NCBI GenBank assembly: GCA_946482545.1
Contig: CAMLRX010000002.1
Coordinates: forward strand, 3,560 to 67,559
Origin: an uncultured Flavihumibacter sp.
GTDB taxonomy: Bacteria > Bacteroidota > Bacteroidia > Chitinophagales > Chitinophagaceae
Direction of reading: 5' to 3'
Length of the DNA: 64,000 nt
The notes under the pieces are model-generated. The model worked only from the letters and a program-made list of their open reading frames with translations, did not search any database and had not been told where the DNA came from. Position 1 is the first letter of the stretch; every line of letters starts with the position of its first letter. The position numbers and the translations under genes are program-made. Shown here in pieces: positions 56,576-64,000 of this stretch.

Positions 56576-58090
56576 TTAATGTTTGAAGTGCCGCAGACCT
56601 GTGATCACCATCGCGAGGTTGTTCTCCTTACAATACTCGATGGAGTCGTTGTCGCGGATAGAGCCTCCGGGCTGAATGAATGCGGTGATGCCTGCCTCAT
56701 GGCCCAACTTCACACAATCATTGAAGGGGAAGAAAGCGTCGGAGGCCATCACGGCGCCATTCAGGTCGAAGTTGAATTGTTTTGCTTTTTCAACCGCGTG
56801 ACGCAGCGCATCGATCCGGCTGGTTTGTCCGCAACCTTTTCCCACCAGTTGCTTGTTCTTCACCAAAGCAATCGCGTTGGATTTGAGGTGTTTACAAACA
56901 ATATTGGCGAAAATGAGATCGGCTTTTTCTGTTTCAGAACTTGCTCTGTTGGCCGCTTCTTTCCATTCCGCGAAATTGCCTTCATCGTTCTGCTGTTGCA
57001 ATACGCCGTTGAGCAGTGATTTGTATTGATTGGCGGAAACTTTGAATTCTTTTTGCTGCAGCAGAATCCTGTTCTTTTTCGATTTCAGTACCGTAAGCGC
57101 TTCTTCAGAGAAAGAAGGTGCGATGAGCACTTCGAAGAAGATTTCGTTGATGGCCTCGGCCGTGGCTTTGTCAACGATGGTATTACAGGCGAGCACACCG
57201 CCAAAAGCAGATTCAGGATCACCAGCCAGTGCGGCGTCCCAGGCTTCTTTCAAAGTGGCGCGGGAGGCGATGCCGCATACATTGGTATGCTTGATGATGG
57301 AGAAGGTGATACCGTCTGCCGGGGTGAATTCATTGATCAATTGAACGGCTGCATCAACATCAACCAGGTTGTTGTAAGAGAGTTCCTTCCCGTTGAGTTG
57401 GTTGAACAGTTGCGTGAGGTTTCCGTAGAAAACACCCTGTTGGTGGGGGTTCTCACCGTAGCGGAGCACCGTTTGCTGCGTACCGAACGGGTTAAAATGG
57501 TTGGTCTGGCGGAAATAGTTGGAAATGGCGATATCGTATCCGGTACAAACGTCGAATGCTTTCATGGCGAACATCCTTCTTTGCTCCAGCGTTGTTTCGC
57601 CCTGCTGCTGGTCCAGTAACTCTTCGAGCAGCGTATAATCGGCTTTGGAAGCGATTACTACTACATCTTTATGGTTCTTGGCCGCTGCGCGGATCATGGA
57701 AGGGCCACCGATATCAATTTTCTCAATAATGGCTTTCTCTTCAGTGGTGGAGGCAACGGTTTCCTCAAAGGGGTAGAGGTCAACAATCACAAGGTCCATT
57801 TCAGGAATCTGGTACTGCGCCATCTCTTTCAGGTCGGTCTCATTGTCGCGACGTCCCAGGATACCGCCAAAAACTGCGGGGTGCAGGGTTTTTACCCTTC
57901 CTCCCAGAATGGAGGGGTAGGTGGTAAGCGATTCAACGGATATACAGGGAAGGCCCAGGCCCTCAATAAAGTTCTGCGTACCACCGGTGGAATAAATCTT
58001 TACACCGAGATCGTTCAGTTTTTTAACGATAGCATCCAGGCCGTCTTTGTAGAAAACAGAGATCAGCGCCGACTGGATCTTTTTGGACAT
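56576..58090 (-). CDS. purH: Bifunctional AICAR transformylase/IMP cyclohydrolase
   Basis: 504 residues from ATG 58090, the normal length. The N-terminal IMP cyclohydrolase domain has KKIQSALISVFYKDGLDAIVKKL, STGGTQNFIEGLG, ESLTTYPSILGGRVKTLHP and FGGILGRR. The AICAR transformylase domain follows, with the invariant RYGENPHQ, SYNNLVDVDAA, IKHTNVCG (catalytic Lys-His), DPESAFGG, and the terminal GSIRDNDSIEYCKENNLAMVITGLRHFKH. It carries out the last two steps of purine synthesis to IMP. A TAATTTTG promoter element lies upstream, and a terminator follows. Confidence 0.97.
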   Translation of the reverse strand: MSKKIQSALISVFYKDGLDAIVKKLNDLGVKIYSTGGTQNFIEGLGLPCISVESLTTYPSILGGRVKTLHPAVFGGILGRRDNETDLKEMAQYQIPEMDLVIVDLYPFEETVASTTEEKAIIEKIDIGGPSMIRAAAKNHKDVVVIASKADYTLLEELLDQQQGETTLEQRRMFAMKAFDVCTGYDIAISNYFRQTNHFNPFGTQQTVLRYGENPHQQGVFYGNLTQLFNQLNGKELSYNNLVDVDAAVQLINEFTPADGITFSIIKHTNVCGIASRATLKEAWDAALAGDPESAFGGVLACNTIVDKATAEAINEIFFEVLIAPSFSEEALTVLKSKKNRILLQQKEFKVSANQYKSLLNGVLQQQNDEGNFAEWKEAANRASSETEKADLIFANIVCKHLKSNAIALVKNKQLVGKGCGQTSRIDALRHAVEKAKQFNFDLNGAVMASDAFFPFNDCVKLGHEAGITAFIQPGGSIRDNDSIEYCKENNLAMVITGLRHFKH

Positions 58091-58117
58091 AGTTGATTGT
58101 TTTATTGAATGGAGCCG

Positions 58118-58125
58118 CAAAATTA
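58118..58125 (-). promoter_or_regulatory. -7 promoter element of purH
   Basis: TAATTTTG on the minus strand matches TAnnTTTG, 27 nt before the ATG at 58090 and overlapping the end of the upstream comEC gap. Confidence 0.45.
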
Positions 58126-58127
58126 GT

Positions 58128-60266
58128 TCAATTCGGGGGGATTACAAAAGCACCCTCCTTCTTCATATCATAAACCGCAACCTGGTTTTTATGACAATAT
58201 TTCTTCCAAAGTGCTGAATGATAAGCGCTTGTGTTGTTGCTTAGTACGATCAGTGATGGAAGGAACCGCTGTTGTGTGTCCGGCCGGGCATGTTCTACCA
58301 AAACGATAAAAATCTTTCCGCTGTCTGATGAGATTTCCTGTTGCAGTGCTTTGAATCTTGCCCATCCCATCAAATGGACCTGCAGTTTTCCTTTGAGCGT
58401 AAACTGGTCGGTTTGCGTAACCGTTGCTATGCGGTTCGCTAGATGAGCCGGGTGAACATATCTTTTGTGTACTCTTTCATGGAAGGTAAACTTTTCTTCA
58501 CCTGTATTAATCGTGAATGCTGAACGGCCACTTATACCTTCCGCATAAAAATGTCCCGGTACCTGGTATACGAAAATGCCTGCTTGTTTTTCAGCATAAA
58601 AAATATCCCGGCTCCGCAACATGAAAATCATCAACAAAGCTATCAGGGCGCCTTTACATGCATGTTTGTTTTTGTGGCTTAACCATATTACAGTGCCTGC
58701 TATCAACACATACATCCATACCATCTGGAGCATACTTATCTGAAGGTTTTCCGCTGTACAAAATGGGATTGTGGCGATCGCTTCTATGTAGGTGTTCATG
58801 TAAGCAAGCAGGTGGTGAATTAATTTACCGATCATTATTGCAACTGGTTCGCACCACAGGAAAATGCAGAAGATAATCTCAACATATAATACCAATCCTG
58901 AAACCGGAACTGCTACCATATTCGTTAGCAGGAAAAGCAATGGGAATTGGTGAAAATAAAACAGTACCAGTGGTGTGGTAAGTACCTGCGCGGCAATGTT
59001 CACGGCCTGCATTTGCCAGCCAAGTGTTAGCAGGGGGTGCTTCGGTTCCACAAGGGCGGCTATTTTTCGCGCAAAAAGAATCAACCCGGCCACCGCGGTG
59101 AACGACAACTGGAATCCGATATCCCACAACGTCATCGGGTCTGCGGCCAACATCAGGAAAGCGGTGGCCAGCAACGTGTTGATCGACCCCGGTCGTTTTG
59201 TAAGGCACTCCGCCAGCAGTAATAAACTCAGCATGACTGCCGCTCTCACAATAGACGCCGCGCCCCCGGTAAGTAAGGTGAACAACCATATCAATACACC
59301 AATACTACTATTCCTGATACACCAGGTGAAACGTGATCTCCTGCCAACAGGTATCATGGCCATCAACCCAAAGATCATACTCAGGTGCATGCCGGATATC
59401 GCTACGATATGTACCACACCAGTTCTGATGTATGCCTCATTCAGTTCATCGTCAATACCATGCCTGTAACCCACGAGCAATGCTTTGGCTATTCCCCCGG
59501 TTGATGGGTCAGGAATGTAGTTGTCAATACCCTGAAGTACTTTCTCCCTGATGCCATAAAGCATATTCAGACACCTGTTTCCGTAAAAACCTGGTATGAT
59601 TTCAGTATGTCCTGTATCTGCCCATGCCTGAAGGTAAAGGCCTTTTTTCGCGCACCATCCGGCATAATCAAATGAACCGGGATTTGCGGATGAGCGGATT
59701 TGTTGCGGACGACAAACCAAAAACATCCGGCTACCGTATCCTGCTGGTTCAATGACTCCCTGCTTTCTGATGTAAACAATTATTTTCAGACCAGGTGTTG
59801 GTATAAATCTGTTTGCCTGAACAGTGCTGTCCCATTCCTTATTCTCAACCGATCCATTGTTTTCAAAGGAGCCGGCCTCTTGGTTCACATATCCCCGAAG
59901 CCGGCAAACATATTTAAAGCTCTTCTCCGTTTCAGAAGAGGGTTCCAGTACATCAACAACTGTGGTGATTTCCTGCCCATCTCTATTTTCCAGGAATACG
60001 CCAGGGAGGTGAACGGCTTTTTGAGCAGCGGTAATGTAGCTCCCACATCCTGCCAGCAAAAGATAAACCCCACACGCTCCAACGAAACTGCCTGCAAATG
60101 TTCTGAGTTTGTTTATCCTTAATACTAAAAGCAGCGATAATCCAATAAACAGAAGTAATGCGGAAATATTCCATTGCGGCGGCATATACCATCCCCATAG
60201 AATTCCAGCACAAAAAGCGGGAAGTAATTTTAAAAACGGCGGCTTCTTTTCTGCATAATCCAACAT
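58128..60266 (-). CDS. ComEC/Rec2 family DNA uptake channel protein
   Basis: 712 residues. N-terminal membrane helices (about 10-60) and a soluble DUF4131-like OB domain (about 90-200) are followed by the competence core of multiple helices. The hallmarks are VGYRHGIDDELNEAYIRTGVVHIVAISGMHLSMIFG (about 250-285) and LTGGAASIVRAAVMLSLLLLAE. The C-terminal 200 residues are membrane helices and a short soluble tail. The usual metallo-beta-lactamase domain of ComEC appears absent, as in many Bacteroidota homologues. It transports DNA strands across the inner membrane in transformation. purH lies 37 bp downstream on the same strand. Confidence 0.88.
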   Translation of the reverse strand: MLDYAEKKPPFLKLLPAFCAGILWGWYMPPQWNISALLLFIGLSLLLVLRINKLRTFAGSFVGACGVYLLLAGCGSYITAAQKAVHLPGVFLENRDGQEITTVVDVLEPSSETEKSFKYVCRLRGYVNQEAGSFENNGSVENKEWDSTVQANRFIPTPGLKIIVYIRKQGVIEPAGYGSRMFLVCRPQQIRSSANPGSFDYAGWCAKKGLYLQAWADTGHTEIIPGFYGNRCLNMLYGIREKVLQGIDNYIPDPSTGGIAKALLVGYRHGIDDELNEAYIRTGVVHIVAISGMHLSMIFGLMAMIPVGRRSRFTWCIRNSSIGVLIWLFTLLTGGAASIVRAAVMLSLLLLAECLTKRPGSINTLLATAFLMLAADPMTLWDIGFQLSFTAVAGLILFARKIAALVEPKHPLLTLGWQMQAVNIAAQVLTTPLVLFYFHQFPLLFLLTNMVAVPVSGLVLYVEIIFCIFLWCEPVAIMIGKLIHHLLAYMNTYIEAIATIPFCTAENLQISMLQMVWMYVLIAGTVIWLSHKNKHACKGALIALLMIFMLRSRDIFYAEKQAGIFVYQVPGHFYAEGISGRSAFTINTGEEKFTFHERVHKRYVHPAHLANRIATVTQTDQFTLKGKLQVHLMGWARFKALQQEISSDSGKIFIVLVEHARPDTQQRFLPSLIVLSNNTSAYHSALWKKYCHKNQVAVYDMKKEGAFVIPPN

Positions 60267-60378
60267 CTTTCATTGCCTTGATTTTTGTAAAGCTAGCAAT
60301 GGCTGCTGGTGAAAAAAACAGTGAAATAACGGTAAACGCGGTAGAAAAAAACGGGTCGGGTTTTAATGGAACGCAACT

Positions 60379-60386
60379 TAACTTTG
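60379..60386 (+). promoter_or_regulatory. -7 promoter element of bcp
   Basis: TAACTTTG, exact match to TAnnTTTG, 22 nt before the ATG at 60409. Confidence 0.55.
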
Positions 60387-60408
60387 CCTCCTGATAAACG
60401 AAAAAAGA

Positions 60409-60876
60409 ATGACAGCATTAATTGAAGGAACCAAAGCTCCGGCGTTCACAGGAGTGGATCAGAACGGGAACAAAGTTTCATTGAAAGATTACAAAGGAAA
60501 GAAACTGGTATTGTATTTCTATCCACAGGACCTCACACCCACCTGTACGGTTCAGGCGTGTAACTTGCGTGATAATTTCTCTTTGCTGCAGCAGCATGGG
60601 TTTGAAGTGTTGGGGGTAAGTCCGGATGATGCGGAAAAGCACAAGAAATTCGAATCGCGCCACCAGCTTCCGTTTCCATTGATCGCCGATACGGAACATA
60701 CGATCATTGAAAAATATGGTGTATGGGGTGAGAAGCAATTGTATGGCCGTAAATATATGGGCCTTCACCGCACCACTTTTGTGATTGATGAAAAGGGGGT
60801 TATTATGAAGGTATTCCTCCGCCCGAAGAGCAAGCAGCATGCGGAGGAAATCCTGAATGCTATCGCATCAGTGTAA
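60409..60876 (+). CDS. bcp: Thioredoxin-dependent peroxiredoxin (Bcp/PrxQ)
   Basis: 155 residues with no signal peptide. The peroxidatic Cys lies in the signature FYPQDLTPTCTVQACNLRDN, with the second cysteine five residues on as resolving partner, as in PrxQ enzymes. The GVSPDDAEKHKKF and RTTFVIDEKGVI segments are also typical. It reduces hydrogen peroxide and organic peroxides using thioredoxin. Its last 17 bp overlap the end of the convergent PKD adhesin gene. Confidence 0.96.
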   Translation: MTALIEGTKAPAFTGVDQNGNKVSLKDYKGKKLVLYFYPQDLTPTCTVQACNLRDNFSLLQQHGFEVLGVSPDDAEKHKKFESRHQLPFPLIADTEHTIIEKYGVWGEKQLYGRKYMGLHRTTFVIDEKGVIMKVFLRPKSKQHAEEILNAIASV

Positions 60877-63800
60877 CTGTTCCTTTTTTTGTGAATGGTT
60901 GTCCTCCGGGGCATTGCAGTTCTATGAAATATACATAAGTGCCGGCAGGAGCAGGGAGTCCTTTTATGTAACCGTTCCAGGCATTGGCGGGTTCGCTGGC
61001 GATGAAGTTGGAACGCTCAAATACTTTATCGCCCCACCTGCTGTATACCACCATGTGTTTAATGATGCCAATGCCCTTGATAAGGAAATGATCATTGTGT
61101 CCATCGCCGTTCGGCGTAAAGCCATTGGGGATACGGATTCTGTCGGATTCACATTGAAGCTTAACCAGTACGGTATCTCTTGATATGCATCCTGCAGCGG
61201 TAGTTGCGGTAAGTACATATTGCATTTCTGCCAAAGGCCTGACAATAGGAACGGGACAGTTATTGCAACTCAGGTACGTTCCAGGAGTCCAGTTCAGGGA
61301 AACAACGCCATTTCCTGTAACGGCGTTTAACTGGTGCGGCGTTCCGGCTAAAACTTCAAGGTCGTTGCCGGCTGAAACGGAAGGAAGGGGGTTAACGGTA
61401 ACATTTACGTATGCCTCGCTTGTAAAGCAATTATAACGGTCAGTTCCCTGAACGGTATAGCGGGTGGACACTTCAGGCCTTACGGTTGGGGTAAAACTTA
61501 CTGGATCATCCAATCCTGTGAGGTCATTTATCCAGGTGATCCGGTCCGTTCCGGAGGCCTTCAGTTGGGCATCTTCTCCCAAACAGATTTCAACATCTGG
61601 AGACGCGGTTACCTTTTGGGGTTGAACAACTTCTATAGAGATGGACCCTGTGCCGGAGCAACCAATATCATCCATGCCTTTAACGGAGAAAACGCCCGAA
61701 GTGCCAGGCGTGGCAATAGTGGCCGATGTATTGAATGAAGTGATCGCATCGGAAGAAGCCCATTCATACGTAAGTGCTCCAGTTGCAGAGAGTGTTGTAG
61801 ACTCGCCCAGGCACAGTCGGCTCCGGGATGCCGTAATGGCAATCGATGGATTTGGTCTTATAATAATGGGGGCATCAAGAAGAGAAGAACGCATACAGCC
61901 ATTAACGTCTATCGCTATTACTGACGGCGTGTAACGCCCTGCTTCGGAATATTCATGTATGCCTTCAACATTTGTGGTGCTGCCTGTTTGCCCATCACCA
62001 AAATCCCAAAGGTACATGGCGCTGTTCTCAGAACTGGTTGTAAGGGTTACTTCATGGTCCTTACAGCCTTCCATGCTGTTGGAAGAAATAAATGCAGCAG
62101 GTTCACCGATTACAATTGAATCTTTGAATTCACCGGTTAATCCGTTTGGACCGTAAACGTATAGCTTCACGTAATACTTTCCAGGCTTTTCATAAATGTG
62201 GGAAGGGTAATTGGTGTTTCCAAGCCGGAACCCATCACCAAAATCCCATTCCACTCTTGTATGATTAACAGATGTATTCTGAAAACGCACCAGTGCTGGC
62301 GGGCAGTTCCGTCCGCCAATCAATGTGGTGTTAAAAGTAAAGGCATAATTAAAAGGCTTTACCAACAACTGTTGAGCGTACGAAGAGCTGCAGCCTGTTG
62401 CGGCGCTTGCAGCTTCAAGCCTTACAGTATAATTTCCATCTTCCGTAAACTTGTATTCCGGGTAGTACATATCCGTAAGAAGTTCATCATTTACGTACCA
62501 TTTGTAGGTAACATCGTAGCTCCCGTTGTGTTGTGTATTATTATAGAAATACTGGAGCGCATTCTGATTTACTTCATTTCCTTCCGACAAACTGAATTGT
62601 GCTTTCGGACCATAAACACTAACGGTGGCAATATACGATGTTGTACAGCCGTGAGAATCAGTTGTTGTAAGTGTAACCTGATAATCACCGGGGCTATTAT
62701 ATTTATGTTCAACAACTTCTCTTCCCTGGGTGTTCAATTGCTGGCCATCTCCGAAATCCCATTGGCGGGAGTAAATTACTGCTCCGCCCTTTACTTCAGA
62801 AACATCTTCCAGAATAATGGGTTGCGAATAACATACATTATTGCTGAGCACTTTAATTTTTGGGGCCGCCCCTTTAAATAAGATATTCACATAATTGGTC
62901 GTGTCTGCGCAACCATGAGTACCCTCTCTTAGAATAAGCCTGATCTTGTCCTGGTTCTGATCCATTCCCTGAAGGCTGCTTTTGTATGGATTCATGTAAA
63001 TAAAGCCATAAGGGTCAATATTGGGATTGGTGCTTCCATCGCCATATTCCCATTTCGCAATGAAATAATTTGTGCCTACTAAAGGAGAAGGGGATCGTTC
63101 AATGTTAGACAGGCTGTAAGCTAAAGTCTGGTCAGCACATAAAGATATGTGTTCAGCTTTCAGTTCAGGAGCTTGTTTCTTATGTACATACGCATCCGCG
63201 TATGCTTTTGAAGTACACGATCCGTTGGTAACAGAAAGTACTATCCTGTAACTTCCGGTTTCCTTGTAATGGTGCGTGAACAGACTTTTATCAGTATTTG
63301 AAACTTCAGATTCCCCATCGCCAAAATCAATTTCCCAATGATTTGCTCCTCTTGAAGTTTGTGTAATCAGAACCTTTCCCCGATCACCTTCACAGGAGTA
63401 TGTAAGGGGTTCAAGTTTCGCGAATGGTGGTGTAACGGAAACAATGTTTGTGACTGATGTGGTATCCAGGCATGCTCCCCATTCTGTAATCACCTTTATT
63501 GAATGCGTTCCTTGTGTTCCAAACCTGTGGTCGTAGAAGGAATATGAGGTGGATCCTGCATAAGCATCATCTATATAAATAAATTTGTTGGTGATGTAAT
63601 CAGGGGTACTTGCGAAAAGGAACCGTACATTTTCATCTCCGCAAATATTTTTCTTTTCAGCGCTTACGGTAGTTTTCATTCGCCCACTCACATAAATAGG
63701 TTCTCTGCCGGCAAATCCCTGGCAACCGTCTACAGTTGTATAATTCAGTCTTACCGTGTATGTTCCCTGGCCTTTGAAAGTATGGGTTGGTTCTTTTTCT

Positions 63801-64000
63801 GTTGAAGTTGTACCATCACTGAATGTCCACTTCATTTCCGTCATTTTATCCGCGCCCGGAGAATAATAAGTTGCCCTCAGGGTATCACATCCACTGAGTT
63901 CGCCTCTTCGGCCTGAAGCATTTTTGTAATTTACATACGGGTAATACTGATTGGGTACATTAATGTATTGAATAACTGACGCGGAGCAACCTTCTTTTGT
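60860..64000 (-). CDS. PKD-repeat surface protein with gliding motility-associated C-terminal domain, 5'-truncated
   Basis: The frame is open to the right edge, so at least 1046 C-terminal residues are visible and the signal peptide lies outside the window. At least seven PKD-type modules are recognisable by WDFGDG or close variants (EIDFGDGESE, WEYGDG, WDFGDGQQ, EWDFGDGFR, LWDFGDGQT). Ig-like modules follow, with CLGE and CLGED segments. The last 90 residues match the gliding motility-associated C-terminal (type B) domain: IPNGFTPNGDGHNDHF, VYSRWGDKVFE, AWNGYIKG, GTYVYFIEL. Such proteins are exported by T9SS and act as surface adhesins like SprB. It overlaps the end of bcp by 17 bp. Confidence 0.9.
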   Translation of the reverse strand, partial: TKEGCSASVIQYINVPNQYYPYVNYKNASGRRGELSGCDTLRATYYSPGADKMTEMKWTFSDGTTSTEKEPTHTFKGQGTYTVRLNYTTVDGCQGFAGREPIYVSGRMKTTVSAEKKNICGDENVRFLFASTPDYITNKFIYIDDAYAGSTSYSFYDHRFGTQGTHSIKVITEWGACLDTTSVTNIVSVTPPFAKLEPLTYSCEGDRGKVLITQTSRGANHWEIDFGDGESEVSNTDKSLFTHHYKETGSYRIVLSVTNGSCTSKAYADAYVHKKQAPELKAEHISLCADQTLAYSLSNIERSPSPLVGTNYFIAKWEYGDGSTNPNIDPYGFIYMNPYKSSLQGMDQNQDKIRLILREGTHGCADTTNYVNILFKGAAPKIKVLSNNVCYSQPIILEDVSEVKGGAVIYSRQWDFGDGQQLNTQGREVVEHKYNSPGDYQVTLTTTDSHGCTTSYIATVSVYGPKAQFSLSEGNEVNQNALQYFYNNTQHNGSYDVTYKWYVNDELLTDMYYPEYKFTEDGNYTVRLEAASAATGCSSSYAQQLLVKPFNYAFTFNTTLIGGRNCPPALVRFQNTSVNHTRVEWDFGDGFRLGNTNYPSHIYEKPGKYYVKLYVYGPNGLTGEFKDSIVIGEPAAFISSNSMEGCKDHEVTLTTSSENSAMYLWDFGDGQTGSTTNVEGIHEYSEAGRYTPSVIAIDVNGCMRSSLLDAPIIIRPNPSIAITASRSRLCLGESTTLSATGALTYEWASSDAITSFNTSATIATPGTSGVFSVKGMDDIGCSGTGSISIEVVQPQKVTASPDVEICLGEDAQLKASGTDRITWINDLTGLDDPVSFTPTVRPEVSTRYTVQGTDRYNCFTSEAYVNVTVNPLPSVSAGNDLEVLAGTPHQLNAVTGNGVVSLNWTPGTYLSCNNCPVPIVRPLAEMQYVLTATTAAGCISRDTVLVKLQCESDRIRIPNGFTPNGDGHNDHFLIKGIGIIKHMVVYSRWGDKVFERSNFIASEPANAWNGYIKGLPAPAGTYVYFIELQCPGGQPFTKKGTVTLMR

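Noticed and set aside
60158..60394. A small plus-strand frame overlapping comEC and ending before bcp
   Set aside because: Most of it is antisense to comEC, and its last part covers the bcp promoter; no family resemblance.

Overview
The window looks like a chromosomal segment of a Bacteroidota bacterium, most likely of the Chitinophagia/Chitinophagaceae. The evidence is gliding-motility lipoproteins (GldD, GldH) and GldE, a type A type IX secretion (T9SS) sorting domain, a 'gliding motility-associated C-terminal domain' adhesin, many promoters of the Bacteroidota form TAnnTTTG, moderate GC, and typical families (DUF3109, RicT-like PSP1 protein, BatD, bacterial deoxyhypusine synthase, GH3-serine hydrolase fusion). 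The taxonomic call is an inference from gene content; no rRNA is present. I see no tRNA, rRNA, CRISPR array, transposase or prophage.

Layout. 1-7.6 kb: a 5'-truncated M23 peptidase, a PBP4-type D-Ala-D-Ala carboxypeptidase, and a two-gene secreted-protein unit (beta-helix protein plus a 1141-residue T9SS cargo protein). 7.7-16.8 kb: a ureohydrolase-fold protein divergent from pheS, 3-hydroxyacyl-CoA dehydrogenase, an extended SDR, an LpxD-like acyltransferase, a pseudouridine synthase, YicC, GldH and a histidine kinase/response regulator pair. 17-24 kb: BatD, an SDR, an AbiE-type toxin-antitoxin operon with a perfect palindrome at its promoter, a HAD nucleotidase, deoxyhypusine synthase-like protein and a small membrane protein. 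24-31 kb: M28 peptidase, RpiB, TatC, MBL hydrolase, aldehyde dehydrogenase, TadA, a small exported protein and superoxide dismutase. 31-38.4 kb: MutL, the GH3/serine hydrolase fusion and a MORN-caspase protein. 38.5-45.5 kb: a mostly minus-strand run (RicT-like protein, HolB, glutathione peroxidase, beta-helix lipoprotein, ComF, RadA). 45.8-53.5 kb: zinc metallopeptidase, RNase G, a 30-residue AURKAIP1/COX24-type protein, TPR protein, HU, then the mutY-ssb-gldE-gldD cluster. 53.6-64 kb: DUF3109, LutB-like protein, EamA transporter, PurH, ComEC, Bcp and a right-truncated PKD adhesin.

Themes. The surface/secretion group (GldH, GldE, GldD, two large exported repeat proteins, BatD, TatC, cell-wall enzymes) is interleaved with DNA repair and uptake genes (mutL, mutY, ssb, radA, comF, comEC, holB) and translation/RNA genes (pheS, tadA, yicC, rng, the pseudouridine synthase and the 30-residue basic protein). 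Many promoters lie within a few bases of the start codon, suggesting leaderless or very short-leader mRNAs.

Items most worth a second look: a 15-nt motif next to a hairpin in two separate intergenic regions (12.95 kb and 45.53 kb); the AbiE operon with its palindromic operator; the periplasmic three-block MORN-caspase protein; a MutL whose endonuclease motifs look lost; a ureohydrolase with altered metal ligands; and two families of short dispersed intergenic repeats.
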